A stretch of 64,000 nucleotides of DNA from CAZEDM01 sp964511075 (GCA_964511075.1 CAZEDM010000006.1:183025-247024), one strand, 5' to 3'; shown: positions 16,946-26,569, numbered from the stretch's first letter. Translations and numbers: made by a program. The notes: generated from the sequence alone by a model not told the origin.

Positions 16946-17788
16946 CTAATCCAAGCCCTGATCGTAAAGGTAGAAGCGGGTAAGGGTGGAGATGAGTATG
17001 TAATTGGCAATCATGGAAATGACTATCTCCAGTATCAGAATCAAAATGATAACCTCCGGGTTGAACCTGGAGATAAGAAAAGGTGCATTTCTGTTCATAA
17101 AGGTGAAAGGCAAAGTCAAAAGGTTGGGCAGAAGGACAAAGAAATAGGTGCTGAAAAAGTTCCTTTTATAAATTGAGACGCTTAACCCTATGGCCGTAAA
17201 GATATTTTTTCCGCTCAACATTATCGAGGGGAGGGTAAAGGCAAAAAGCCCGTAAAAAACCACTCCCGAGCATAAGCCGAAGATCTCGAAAACCAGCTCT
17301 TTTTTAAGACTGCCTTGAAGAAAACCCCTGCCTGCTCTGGAAAGTAAAAAGAACCAGGCTAAAATTATCACCGTCTCGATCACCCATACGCCCAGCAAGA
17401 TAAGATATCGGGAGAAGACCACCTTTAACCCCTCCGCCAGTTTAACTCTTTTGTCCGGTAAAAAGAAGGAGAAGAAAAGATAGGTTGCCCAGCCCAGAGA
17501 GATGATACCCAGGATCCCGCTCAGTAAAAGATTGGCCCTGGAAAAAATCTTGGGCAGAAAAAGAAAGTAGACTGGATAATGCAGGACGAATTCACCCATT
17601 ACTTTTTTAATTACGGGAATAAAGGCGAACGAAAGAAATGGAGCGTAGAAATTCACCAAAGCCAGAAGTAAGAGAAATTGGACTAAGGCAAATAAAACAA
17701 AAGGCGTCCACAAAAGCGGCCTCCTAAGGGATTTCAAGGCTGAGAGATATACCGAGAAGAAAAAATTTATTTTCTGTAAAGGCGTCAT
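16946..17788 (-). CDS. Multi-pass membrane protein, family not identified
   Basis: 280 residues with about six hydrophobic helices (near 25-50, 68-110, 125-150, 170-195, 205-230 and 245-275). No catalytic motif is visible. It is the last gene of a co-directional block with the Fn3 lipoprotein 12 bp upstream and the PEGA/DUF5683 gene before that. Its inner-membrane location is the only safe inference. Confidence 0.7.
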   Translation of the reverse strand: MTPLQKINFFFSVYLSALKSLRRPLLWTPFVLFALVQFLLLLALVNFYAPFLSFAFIPVIKKVMGEFVLHYPVYFLFLPKIFSRANLLLSGILGIISLGWATYLFFSFFLPDKRVKLAEGLKVVFSRYLILLGVWVIETVIILAWFFLLSRAGRGFLQGSLKKELVFEIFGLCSGVVFYGLFAFTLPSIMLSGKNIFTAIGLSVSIYKRNFFSTYFFVLLPNLLTLPFTFMNRNAPFLISRFNPEVIILILILEIVISMIANYILISTLTRFYLYDQGLD

Positions 17789-17800
17789 CTTCTTTTGAAA

Positions 17801-19315
17801 TCAGAGAACCCTGCAGACCAGATTGGAGGGATCCGAGACCAGTCCCTCCAGATCACGAACCAGGATATAATAGCAATATTCAACTCCAGGCTTTAGCTGA
17901 GAATCAGTGAAACTGGTGGTAGATTGCTGGCTGATGATGGATAGGCTGGTTGTGTCTGTAATTCCCTGGGTTGTATCCACCCTGAAAATCTGATAGTAGC
18001 CAAAGTCGTTATCCCGGTTCTGCGACCAGGAGAGCCTCAGGGAGATGCTGTCCGGCTGGGATAAAGAAAGCGTTACTTTTTCCGGGGGATAATTTTCCAG
18101 GGTGGTGCCGCTATTGACGTTGCTTGCGCTGTAAAGACCGGATATGTCATAGACATAGACCCTGTAGTAATAGACGGTTGAGGATGAAAGGCTGGTGTCA
18201 GTATAGCTGGTTGAGCTTCGGGTGGTAGTTGTATTTACCATAAGAGAATCGTCATCTACCAGGTCCGTGCTTCCCCTGTATACCCGGTAAGCATAGAAAT
18301 CATCATCCTGACTCTGCGTCCAGTAAAGGGTCAAGGTCGACTGAGTGGCAGAGGAGATGGGGAAAAGAATTACCGGAGAGGGAGGAGACTGAATGGTGAC
18401 CTTTTCCGGAGCAGTAAAAGAGGGAGCCTGATTGCCAGCCTCGTCCTTAAAATGACCAACTACCAGAGCATTCTCCATCTCCGTGCCCGGAGGGATAGTA
18501 TAATTCAGTTCGTATCTCCCCAGACCAGTCTCATCCAGCATTATCCCGCTGATGCTGCCCAGATCAACTTTCGCTTCTCCATAGGCCTCGCCGCTTTCCA
18601 AACTGAAATGGATGACCTCGCCTGGGGTCTTAATCTCCCCGTGGGTATCCTCGGTCAACTCCCATATCTGCGCTTTGGTATCCAGAATAATTTTATCCTG
18701 AAAAAAACTGGAGGTCTCGTTTCCGCTCTGATCCCTGTATCTCACGTACACCGTTTTCTCGCCATCCCCGGATTCCAAAACCCAGCTTCGGGTTGAGGAA
18801 AAGTTCTCCCAGGAGGAACCTGAAAAAAGCGAGTCATTTGCCAGCATCATGTAACCGGTAGAACTGGGAGCGATAAGTCTCAAGGTTACGCTGGAGGAGT
18901 TAGTCAGTTTACGGTTATCATTGATAATTATCCCGTACAGGTTAGGCTTGGCCGATACCGTCCTGGACCTATACCCCTCAAAACCTTTTTTATCCACCGA
19001 GGAAAGCTGATAGAAATATTCTCTGCCATTTATCACCGCCCTGTCCGAAAATTGATTAGCTAAAGTAGAATCGTAAAGGGTTGGAGTAACACCGCTCGAA
19101 TCCGCCCGGTAGATTCTGTATCCCCCTAGGCCCGTGGTGTCGTCAACGCTCCAGCTCAGGTCGATCCTCTGATCGCCTACTTTCAGCTCAATATCCTTGG
19201 GGGTGGGAGGGATAAAGAAATCCTCGTTCGGGCTGGTGGGACTGTCGATCTTTCTCTCGCATCCGCACAAAAGCAAAAAGGAAAGAAAAAGAAGAATTAT
19301 GATCTTTCCCCTCAT
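17801..19315 (-). CDS. Secreted lipoprotein with fibronectin type III domains
   Basis: 504 residues. A lipoprotein signal peptide ends in LLLCGC with the lipidated Cys at 19. Three clear Fn3-like modules follow: about 38-120 (RIDLSWSVDDTTGLGGYRIYR), about 310-405 (LTLYWTQSQDDDFYAYRVYR) and about 410-502 (LRLSWSQNRDNDFGYYQIFR). Between the first and second is a beta-rich segment of about 190 residues with YVRYRDQSGNETS. Such proteins usually sit on the outer face of the envelope and bind proteins or polysaccharides. Its place in a block next to sugar transferase and exosortase genes fits an envelope role, but no specific partner is evident. Confidence 0.85.
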   Translation of the reverse strand: MRGKIIILLFLSFLLLCGCERKIDSPTSPNEDFFIPPTPKDIELKVGDQRIDLSWSVDDTTGLGGYRIYRADSSGVTPTLYDSTLANQFSDRAVINGREYFYQLSSVDKKGFEGYRSRTVSAKPNLYGIIINDNRKLTNSSSVTLRLIAPSSTGYMMLANDSLFSGSSWENFSSTRSWVLESGDGEKTVYVRYRDQSGNETSSFFQDKIILDTKAQIWELTEDTHGEIKTPGEVIHFSLESGEAYGEAKVDLGSISGIMLDETGLGRYELNYTIPPGTEMENALVVGHFKDEAGNQAPSFTAPEKVTIQSPPSPVILFPISSATQSTLTLYWTQSQDDDFYAYRVYRGSTDLVDDDSLMVNTTTTRSSTSYTDTSLSSSTVYYYRVYVYDISGLYSASNVNSGTTLENYPPEKVTLSLSQPDSISLRLSWSQNRDNDFGYYQIFRVDTTQGITDTTSLSIISQQSTTSFTDSQLKPGVEYCYYILVRDLEGLVSDPSNLVCRVL

Positions 19316-19327
19316 CTTATTCTCCTT

Positions 19328-20071
19328 TTAGAAGTTCTTGATTAAGCTTAATTTTACCCCTCCCGCTTCCGGCTCAAATGAGATCGAGCTGCTCACGCTT
19401 AAACCATCTTTAAAGGAGGGGAAGAATACCAGCGCATCCACAAAATTGAATCCCCAGGCTGCTGCCAGAAGAACCAGGGTAGTCCTTCTGACGTTCTCCG
19501 CATCATAAGCCTCTCTTTGCTTCTGATCCAATATCTGCTTGAGGCTGAATTTCTCCTCTGCGCTCCCTGCCGCAGCATAATCGTTTTTGGCTTGCACAAA
19601 AGCATCGTTCTTATCGGAGAAATCAGCATCCGCCACCACGTAAGCTAAAGCCGTTCCCAGGACAGATAAGCTGAAAAGAAAAGCCTTCTTCTTCTCTCCA
19701 TAGTAGTACTGCCCCCACCCGGGAATAAAAGCTGAGCGCAGCGCTCCCTTTAACCTGGTCTTGGGAACCAGGGTAATAGTAAGCAGCTTGGGTGTCTCCC
19801 CGTCCAGCCAGAGGTTGGTCGACCAATTCTCGTAACCCTCCCTGAGTGCTTTGACCTTGTATCTTCCCTTTAAGTTTATGGGAAGGGTCGCCGGAGTTGT
19901 GGCAGTGAGACTGTACTCCCCTTCCAGGAAGACTGTAACTCCTGAGGGAACCGAGGTGATGACCAGCCCCGCCTCAGATTTTTTATCCCCTTCCTGTGAA
20001 AAAGCAGGATGGGAGATGAAAAAGATCAAAAACGCCAACCAGATCAATCTCTCAATTCTCGGCCTGAACAT
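19328..20071 (-). CDS. PEGA domain plus DUF5683 protein
   Basis: 247 residues from an ATG at 20071, preferred because AAGGGGT lies five bases upstream; the longer reading needs a TTG at 20101 without a ribosome-binding site. A signal peptide covers about 1-25 (IWLAFLIFFISHPAFS). A PEGA domain follows (ITSVPSGVTVFLEGEYSLTATTPATL, positions about 37-62, to YENWST). Then comes a DUF5683 membrane domain beginning SAFIPGWGQYYYGEKKKAF. The combination is common in envelope proteins of Bacteroidota-like and candidate-phylum bacteria. It is probably the first gene of the three-gene block ending at 16946. Confidence 0.85.
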   Translation of the reverse strand: MFRPRIERLIWLAFLIFFISHPAFSQEGDKKSEAGLVITSVPSGVTVFLEGEYSLTATTPATLPINLKGRYKVKALREGYENWSTNLWLDGETPKLLTITLVPKTRLKGALRSAFIPGWGQYYYGEKKKAFLFSLSVLGTALAYVVADADFSDKNDAFVQAKNDYAAAGSAEEKFSLKQILDQKQREAYDAENVRRTTLVLLAAAWGFNFVDALVFFPSFKDGLSVSSSISFEPEAGGVKLSLIKNF

Positions 20072-20123
20072 ATTTACCCCTTGTATAACTGGACTCTTCA
20101 AAAACCTCTAAAAATTTTGTGTA

Positions 20124-20152
20124 AAAATACACTACCTTGTGAAATAAAGCAA
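20124..20152 (-). promoter_or_regulatory. Possible sigma-70 promoter of the PEGA gene block
   Basis: The minus strand reads TTGCTT, 17 bases, TATTTT, about 55-80 bp before the ATG at 20071. The match is moderate only; the following leader is AT-rich. Confidence 0.4.
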
Positions 20153-20169
20153 GTCTTTTTTAAATTATT

Positions 20170-20203
20170 TACAAAAATAAAAAGCCTCGCTTTTAACGAG
20201 GCT
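20170..20203 (-). terminator. Rho-independent terminator of the sugar transferase gene
   Basis: On the minus strand AGCCTCG and CGAGGCT pair around a short TTAAAAG loop and are followed by TTTTTATTTTTG. It lies 20 bp after the stop at 20224. Confidence 0.85.
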
Positions 20204-20223
20204 AACCATACCCAGTAATTGTT

Positions 20224-21204
20224 TTAACAGGCGCCCTTACCCGTGGTTACTACTAATACCGTCTTCAGAAGTATCACGAAATCTTTTCCCAGAGACCATT
20301 CCTTTATATAGTTAAGATCATGACGGACTTTCAGCTTGACGTCATCCACCGAAGCGTCGTAACCATTTTCCACCTGGGCCAGACCGGTTATCCCGGGCCT
20401 GACCTTAAGCCGGTAGGGATACCCCTCTACTTTCTTTACCAGGTCCCTGACGAAATGATACCTTTCCGGCCTGGGACCGACCAGGCTCATCTCTCCCTTC
20501 AGCACGTTAAACAGCTGGGGAAGCTCATCCATTCTGGTCTTTCTCAATACCCTTCCGATATTGGTTATCCGGGGATCGTCCTTCTTGGCCCACACCGGCC
20601 CGCATCCCCTCTCCGCACCCACCACCATGGTCCGGAATTTATACAGGTAGAAAGTCCTGCCGTAGAGGTCTTTTTCCCTGCGCTCGGTTTTTCTCTGCTC
20701 CATACTCGATCTCAAATTCAGAAGCCTCCTGTCTTTTTTCCTTCTGTTGATTCCCACTCTCTCCTGCCTGAAGAAAACAGGACCAGCAGAATCCAGCTTG
20801 ATCAGAAGTCCTACTATGAAAAACAATGGCAGGCACAGAAGAATACCGATCGAAGAGCCCAGGATATCAATGATCCTCTTAAGGTACTTCTCTGCCTTAT
20901 CCAGATAATATGCTCCTATTCCCTTTTCAGCTTTCTCCCCGGGAATTAAAAGGTAAATCAGGATGTAGAGCAGGAAGGAAAAGGTGGACAGAACGGAATC
21001 CTTAAACCAGAAGGAGAGCCGGTACTTTAAAGCTTTTCTCTCTCTGGAAATACTGAAAGCAGCAGCAGAGGCCTTGGAGCCGGATGAAGCCGAGCCGATC
21101 TCCGCCGGGATCGACCTGTCACAAACTAAGTCAATATTCGAACAGCTGCGTTTTAAGCTTTTATTCTGATTTCTATGTTGAAAAATTGATACAGAATTAG
21201 ACAA
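20224..21204 (-). CDS. Undecaprenyl-phosphate sugar phosphotransferase (EpsB/WbaP-like catalytic domain)
   Basis: About 326 residues. The start is placed at a TTG at 21204 because GGAGGT lies seven bases before it; a GTG at 21219 would put that site inside the coding region. The first 80 residues are Ser/Lys-rich and unrecognised. A hydrophobic stretch (SFLLYILIYLLIP) precedes the bacterial sugar transferase domain: KRIIDILGSSIGILLCLPL, FFRQERVG, YKFRTM, DELPQLFNVLKGEMSLVGPRPE and RPGITGLAQ. The enzyme starts lipid-linked oligosaccharide synthesis by moving a sugar-1-phosphate onto undecaprenyl phosphate. It lacks the long multi-TM and CoA-binding N-terminus of full EpsB and has a basic insertion of about 20 residues before YKFRTM. 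It lies beside the exosortase gene, as in EPS/exosortase loci. Confidence 0.9.
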   Translation of the reverse strand: MSNSVSIFQHRNQNKSLKRSCSNIDLVCDRSIPAEIGSASSGSKASAAAFSISRERKALKYRLSFWFKDSVLSTFSFLLYILIYLLIPGEKAEKGIGAYYLDKAEKYLKRIIDILGSSIGILLCLPLFFIVGLLIKLDSAGPVFFRQERVGINRRKKDRRLLNLRSSMEQRKTERREKDLYGRTFYLYKFRTMVVGAERGCGPVWAKKDDPRITNIGRVLRKTRMDELPQLFNVLKGEMSLVGPRPERYHFVRDLVKKVEGYPYRLKVRPGITGLAQVENGYDASVDDVKLKVRHDLNYIKEWSLGKDFVILLKTVLVVTTGKGAC

Positions 21205-21538
21205 CCTTGTTACCTCCACGCCAGATTATTTTAAGTATACTTATACTTTTGTTTTTTATTTGAGCAAATAAATTGCCAATTTACAAGACTAATCATATTA
21301 AAAAAACGTCAAATTCTGCGTAGTTTTAGAAGTTTTGCAACTCAAAGTTTAACAAGGGGTTGTCTTTTTAATTTATCTGCCTGAAAACAGCATTTAAAAA
21401 AAGAGACTTTTCCCGTCCTGTTTTTAGCTGGGATAAGCCCAAATTCTGTGCAAACCCTTGCATATTTTAGGTAAAGGCTTACCATAGATTGATTTTTGCT
21501 GATTTTAAAAATTAATTGGAAGAGCTGTCTTTGAGGAG
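21205..21538. other. Intergenic region between exosortase and sugar transferase genes
   Basis: 334 bp, AT-rich. Apart from the GGAGGT ribosome-binding site beside 21204, nothing firm is seen: no sigma-54 consensus like the one at 11151 and no convincing terminator for the exosortase gene ending at 21539. Confidence 0.4.
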
Positions 21539-22390
21539 TTATTTTTTGTTCTTGCTCAAGCCTTTTATAATCAGGCTGAAGATGAAAAGGGAAAAAACCG
21601 CAGTTAAAAAGACTATCAACCCGGATAATTTATGCAGAAAATCCTCAGCTAATTTCGGGCTTATCACATAAGCCCCCAGGGCGGTGATGAAAATCCTGAA
21701 TATATTCGCCCCTACGGCAATGGGAAAAACGGACAGAAATAATATAATCCTTTTGAGATTCGATCTAAAGGTAATATAGGCGAAAAAAGCACCCAATGCC
21801 AGAAGCGAGACCAAGGATCTCAACCCGGAGCAGGCTTCCACCACCTCCAGGGAATAGTTGGGAAGGTGGATGATGTTCCCCTGCCTGATGGAAGGCATCC
21901 CGATAAAATGCAGCAGGAGCTGGGTCAGCTTGGTGGAGAAAAGCTGCATGGGGAAGGCTATGGAATAATAGATCACGTAGGGGATCGGAATCATAAAGCC
22001 GAGAAATGCGATGGGAAATAGAAGCTCCTTAGCCCATTTACTGCCGTTCAGATAAAATACAAGCCCGAAAAGAACGATAACCAAAGAGAACCGGGCAGAG
22101 AAATATTCAGCCCCGGCAGTGCCTACGATATAAATCCCCAGACCTAAAAGCAGTATGAGCAAACCAAAATAGGACCTTCTTTTCTCTAAGGCTCTTAATT
22201 TATCCCTTTTCCTCCAGATAAGATATATAGTGACTAAGGGAACCAGAAAGCCGTGCGAGTAATTCGGGTCCACCCACCACTGCTCAACCAGGTCAACGAG
22301 CACCTGAAAATAGAGCAGGATAAAAAGAAAACCCAGAAGGTAGGTCGACCAGTGGAATTTTAAGGAGAATTTTGAAGTCTGTTCTGTCAT
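21539..22390 (-). CDS. Exosortase (PEP-CTERM sorting transpeptidase/protease)
   Basis: 283 residues, almost all membrane-spanning (eight or more helices). The family's three active-site positions are visible: Cys in VVEACSGLRSL near residue 186, Arg in NIFRIF near residue 233 and His in FLHKLSG near residue 253. Exosortases cleave PEP-CTERM signals at the inner membrane, and PEP-CTERM genes generally co-occur with exopolysaccharide synthesis. A substrate gene lies at 10469-11089, with prsK/prsR beside it and a sugar transferase next door. No EpsI-like C-terminal domain is fused. The precise exosortase subtype was not determined. Confidence 0.92.
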   Translation of the reverse strand: MTEQTSKFSLKFHWSTYLLGFLFILLYFQVLVDLVEQWWVDPNYSHGFLVPLVTIYLIWRKRDKLRALEKRRSYFGLLILLLGLGIYIVGTAGAEYFSARFSLVIVLFGLVFYLNGSKWAKELLFPIAFLGFMIPIPYVIYYSIAFPMQLFSTKLTQLLLHFIGMPSIRQGNIIHLPNYSLEVVEACSGLRSLVSLLALGAFFAYITFRSNLKRIILFLSVFPIAVGANIFRIFITALGAYVISPKLAEDFLHKLSGLIVFLTAVFSLFIFSLIIKGLSKNKK

Positions 22391-22570
22391 TTATTTTCTG
22401 TTTGACAAACTATAAAGATTATCGGAAATATATAAAAGACGGTTGACAAATAAAAGAAAATTCTAACATTACAAGGTGTTTCTATTTAAGAAATGTCCTT
22501 TTATACAACCTGGTTTAAAATTTGATCCTTTTAATGCTAAGTATTTTATGGAATATCATGAAAAAAAGTC

Positions 22571-22599
22571 TTGACATCAAGGCTAGTTTGACTTAATTT
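22571..22599 (+). promoter_or_regulatory. Sigma-70 promoter of the 956-residue secreted protein
   Basis: TTGACA at 22571-22576 and TAATTT at 22594-22599 are separated by 17 bases, about 54 bp before the ATG at 22653. AAGGAGGG lies just before the start codon. Confidence 0.65.
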
Positions 22600-22652
22600 T
22601 TAATTGAAATTTAATCGATTTTTATTGGGGTCGACTTAACAAGGAGGGATTA

Positions 22653-25523
22653 ATGGCTTATCAGAAAAAAGTCCTTTTCCTCTCAATTCATTTCTTTTTT
22701 CTTTTTATGCTCCTCATACCTGAGCTTGCCTCAGGCATAGATAACCAGAGTTTCACTGAAGATAAGTTGAAAATTGAAGTTGAGGTAAATACTGAAAAAG
22801 ATCTTTTATTTTTAAAAGAACTGGGGTTAAACTGCAGTGCATTAGGAAAATGCATCTGCTCTGCAGATGTTTCTCAATTGAGAAGCTTGAAAAAAGCAAA
22901 TTATGTATTTAGACCATATAGCAAAGTACTCTCTGCAGAGAAGAATAACAGAACGAAGCAGACAAGAGTTTTTCAGGTAAAAATCGATATAAGCAGTGAG
23001 ACGGAACTTAGCTGGATAAAAAATCTTGGGATGGACTGCACTGAGATAGGAGAATGTGTTACTGAAGTAGATATAGAGCAGATGAGCCAGTTAAAAAGAT
23101 TCAGCATACCTTTCTCCGGAATAAAGGAAGGAATAAAAGTTGAAGGAACTTCATCTCTCTTAAAGCCCGCCGGTTCAACCTATGGAAGAAACGATAGCGG
23201 CTATTATGTACCCTGGGCTACGTGGACCTGCAGTCCCATCACTATAACTAATGCACCTTACGATGCTGAAGTTACCGAATTAGAGGTAACTTATCAGATC
23301 TATGATAATGATTGTCAGACAAATACTATCTCGGTAAAGCTGACCGATGAAAGCGCTTCAAAAGAATATTATTTATGGTATTATGAAGGATACGGCTGTT
23401 GGATATCTGAAACTGAAAGAGATACTACCATCTTTGATGGAGAAAGTGTAAACCAGACCTGGAAGCTATGGGTTTATGACTACTCTTCCCCGGGGAGTAG
23501 TATTATCTTACCCTGGAGCATAACACTCTGGTTTTCCGGTCCGCCCGTATATAGGGTAAATCGAAGTGATTATACTATTCCGGAAAACTGGGATTCAGTT
23601 TGCAGCCCTATAGTAGTAAATGCAGCCCCAGCAGATGCTAGGGTTAGCAGTATGGATATACATTATGATATAATCCATCCCTATATTAGTGATCTTCTAG
23701 TCTGGGTTACAGATTATGACCATTCAGCTCAAAAAGTGTTATGGGCGTTTTATGGGGGTAGCGATGATGATATTCATGAGACAGTAACAGGGATTACAGA
23801 ATTTAATGGTGAACTGGTTAACCAGACCTGGAAGCTCTGGGCAAGTGATTGGTGTCAAGAGGATCAGGGGTATATAGATTTCTGGTCTATTACCTTGTGG
23901 TATCAGGAGCTGCCAGACCTGGTTATAAAAAGCATAACGCCCAGTAATCCCAACCCTATGAAAGGAGAATATATCAGCGTAGATATGATGATAGAGAACC
24001 AGGGTTCAAAAGAAACAGGTTCTTTTTATGTTGGACTTTATTATAACCTTTCCTATCCACCTGATATCTACACCTGGGAGGATAAGTGGCAATATGTTAG
24101 TGGCTTAGCCGCGGGTGATTCCCAGGTTGTCACCTTCACGGGCATAACTTCTGCCGATACCGCCACCTGGAATATGTATGGCCTGGCTGATATGTATGGA
24201 TATATAGATGAAAGCGATGAAGATAACAACTATATTGGGCCCAAAAGGGTTAAATGGTGGGGAGTTAACCCTAAACCAGATTTAGTCATAGAGGAAGCTT
24301 GGGTAAGTGGATTTTGCCCCTATTTAACTGATTCTGTTTTTGTACAAGCCGTCATTAAAAACCAGGGAGGTTCTCCCACTACCTGCAATTGGTTTTATAC
24401 AGACATATTTTATAATAGAACTACCGCTCCAGACACCACAATGGATGGAGATGATTCTCGAGCCACGGTTGGTCAATTGGCACCAGGTGAAACGGATGTT
24501 GTTACTTTTGTCCTTCCAAGCCCCGCCTGGCCCGAGACCTGGGCCATGTGGCTTTTAACCGATTCGGATGATCTTGTAGACGAAGGGAATGAAAGCAATA
24601 ACGTCTATGGACCTATAGAAATTGCCTGGATGGAATCACCAGCTTATAAAATGAGCTATATAAACAGAGACAAGATAATAGAGATTGCAAGAGGAATCGA
24701 TACTATCGAGTGGATCTGCCCGCAGATAAACGCGACACCAAGAGAATGTTCTATTGAATCTGATTGGACATCAGATTACCTTATAGGTTTTACCTATTAC
24801 GGAGTACCCTATGAGTGGGGTGGTTTTGACGATTCAGCAGAGTTCAGATGTAATTTAGACAAAGGGCTAAGGGCCGGTTCCCAGAAGGAAAATGATTGTA
24901 TCCCATATGACCCGGTTCTGCAATTTGAACCAGGCGATCCTGCATGGGCTACAGGAATTGATTGCTCTGGTTTGGTTACCAGGGCTCTGAGCATACCTAA
25001 CAAACACAGTGCTACCATGTTAATTGACCACTGCGATTCAATCCCCGGTGGCTATGAGTATCTTCTTAGAGGAGATATCCTTATCAAAAGAGGTAAGCAC
25101 ACTTACATATTTGATAGTTGGGTAAAGTCAGATTCAATGTGTGTAATAGAGGCAGGTGATTTTAGAGATGAAGATTTCCCTGACCATTCTTCTGAAGCTC
25201 GTAAGTGGAATCGTGAAAAAGAATTTTATGAAAGCTATTTCGCTTTCAAAAATAAAGATGTCCCATGGACTGCGGACCATGACATGTCAGGAGATGCTAA
25301 CAGTGATGCAAAAGTGGATGCTGCTGATGTTACACATCTGATTTATTATTTATTTCACGGCTCTGATATTAGACCCCATCCTATGTGGAGAGGGGATACA
25401 AATGGTACTTGCAATGTATCAGTATCTGATGTCGTATATCTTATAAACTATCTTTATAAAGGAGGTGCTTCACCATACTATTGTCAATCCTGTCCCGGCT
25501 GGACTTGTTATCCGTATCCATAA
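22653..25523 (+). CDS. Large secreted protein: two P-domains, two CARDB domains, NlpC/P60-like region, dockerin
   Basis: 956 residues. Signal peptide about 1-29. Two short Cys-containing repeats lie at about 38-80 and 110-155 (LGLNCSALGKC and LGMDCTEIGEC). Two proprotein-convertase-type P-domains follow at about 194-297 and 316-417, each ending NQTWKLW ... WSITLW. Two CARDB-type domains lie at about 422-536 and 541-656, each beginning DLVI. An NlpC/P60-like region at about 680-860 has GIDCSGLVTRAL near 767 and RGDILIKRGKHTYIF near 806, giving candidate Cys and His catalytic residues. A type I dockerin ends the protein (SGDANSDAKVDAADVTHLIYYL and GDTNGTCNVSVSDVVYLINYL). It is probably a cell-surface or secreted amidase/peptidase. 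It diverges from the exosortase gene and has no PEP-CTERM signal. Confidence 0.88.
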   Translation: MAYQKKVLFLSIHFFFLFMLLIPELASGIDNQSFTEDKLKIEVEVNTEKDLLFLKELGLNCSALGKCICSADVSQLRSLKKANYVFRPYSKVLSAEKNNRTKQTRVFQVKIDISSETELSWIKNLGMDCTEIGECVTEVDIEQMSQLKRFSIPFSGIKEGIKVEGTSSLLKPAGSTYGRNDSGYYVPWATWTCSPITITNAPYDAEVTELEVTYQIYDNDCQTNTISVKLTDESASKEYYLWYYEGYGCWISETERDTTIFDGESVNQTWKLWVYDYSSPGSSIILPWSITLWFSGPPVYRVNRSDYTIPENWDSVCSPIVVNAAPADARVSSMDIHYDIIHPYISDLLVWVTDYDHSAQKVLWAFYGGSDDDIHETVTGITEFNGELVNQTWKLWASDWCQEDQGYIDFWSITLWYQELPDLVIKSITPSNPNPMKGEYISVDMMIENQGSKETGSFYVGLYYNLSYPPDIYTWEDKWQYVSGLAAGDSQVVTFTGITSADTATWNMYGLADMYGYIDESDEDNNYIGPKRVKWWGVNPKPDLVIEEAWVSGFCPYLTDSVFVQAVIKNQGGSPTTCNWFYTDIFYNRTTAPDTTMDGDDSRATVGQLAPGETDVVTFVLPSPAWPETWAMWLLTDSDDLVDEGNESNNVYGPIEIAWMESPAYKMSYINRDKIIEIARGIDTIEWICPQINATPRECSIESDWTSDYLIGFTYYGVPYEWGGFDDSAEFRCNLDKGLRAGSQKENDCIPYDPVLQFEPGDPAWATGIDCSGLVTRALSIPNKHSATMLIDHCDSIPGGYEYLLRGDILIKRGKHTYIFDSWVKSDSMCVIEAGDFRDEDFPDHSSEARKWNREKEFYESYFAFKNKDVPWTADHDMSGDANSDAKVDAADVTHLIYYLFHGSDIRPHPMWRGDTNGTCNVSVSDVVYLINYLYKGGASPYYCQSCPGWTCYPYP

Positions 25524-25609
25524 GACTTAATCAGCTATCAACTAGCTTATGTTAATTACCAACAATGACTTTTAAATGTGAATTTTAAAGCTTAAAAAAG
25601 AGGTGAGTT

Positions 25610-26569
25610 ATGAAATTCTGCACCAAAATAATATCTGTTTCCGTGTTATCAACGATTTTACTTATTATGAATGTAAATGCAGATAATACTATAAAAGGAA
25701 CTTACGAGCCAAGCATAGTTCTAACTGCTCCCTGGGGAGAGAAAAATCTCAGAGAAGACAAAGTGCCTTCTGAACCCGGGACTATTGGATTTAGAATTGA
25801 TGCAGAGGGATGTGAACATGGTCCAACTGCTTTTATAGTAGCTCCAAATGGTGACATTTACGTAGCAGATAACATTAATAAACGGGTTCAACGATTCAGC
25901 TCTAATGGTTCATTCATAGCAGTTATCCCCAATGCAGGAGCATCCATTGAGGTTGGAATGCGCGTGGATAAAGAAGGTAATATATATACCGGACACTTTT
26001 ATACTGCTGACCCTTATGTGATGAAGTATGATCCCCAAGGCAATTTAGTGGTAACTTACCAGATAACAAAAGATGAAGAGATGGGCACAGACAGGCCATA
26101 CCATTGGGGAGGACAGGGAAATATCTTATTAGATGATTCAGGCAGGGTATTTGTTCAATACATTAAGGGAGCTATTGAATACAGTTTTCAGGTTGGAACC
26201 AAAGATGCGCCTTTTTCTCCTGTTCAGCAGAAAGCCTCATGGAAAGAGGGATTTTTTGGAATAACCTCCAACTTGCCAACCGGAAGTAAAAGATACACCG
26301 GGAATCTTTTGGGGGTGGATAAGGAAGCAGAATACCGAATAGAAAAAGATGAGAAAAACGAAAATATATCCGTTATCACAAAATATGACTTAGTAGGCAG
26401 ATTAATAGGAACCTATACTCTGGACTGGAGGAAGATAGAATGCCCTCTTCTAACCGCTTTCAGCATGGGAGGCAGACAAGTATTCGATAAAGGACATTTA
26501 TACGTTTTCTGCTCAGACAAAGAAGGTATTAAAATAATTAAATGGTCACCGGTTGAAGGAGGGAAATAA
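25610..26569 (+). CDS. Secreted NHL/beta-propeller-like protein
   Basis: 319 residues with a signal peptide at about 1-25 (ISVSVLSTILLIMNVNA). Residues about 60-170 contain NHL-like blades (NGDIYVADNINKRVQRFSSNG, positions about 83-103, and EGNIYTGHFYTADPYVMKYD). The rest is beta-rich and unassigned. It follows the 956-residue gene by 86 bp on the same strand behind an AGAGGTGAG ribosome-binding site, so the two may share a transcript. It is probably a soluble propeller that binds ligand or partner proteins; no enzyme motif is seen. Confidence 0.75.
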   Translation: MKFCTKIISVSVLSTILLIMNVNADNTIKGTYEPSIVLTAPWGEKNLREDKVPSEPGTIGFRIDAEGCEHGPTAFIVAPNGDIYVADNINKRVQRFSSNGSFIAVIPNAGASIEVGMRVDKEGNIYTGHFYTADPYVMKYDPQGNLVVTYQITKDEEMGTDRPYHWGGQGNILLDDSGRVFVQYIKGAIEYSFQVGTKDAPFSPVQQKASWKEGFFGITSNLPTGSKRYTGNLLGVDKEAEYRIEKDEKNENISVITKYDLVGRLIGTYTLDWRKIECPLLTAFSMGGRQVFDKGHLYVFCSDKEGIKIIKWSPVEGGK

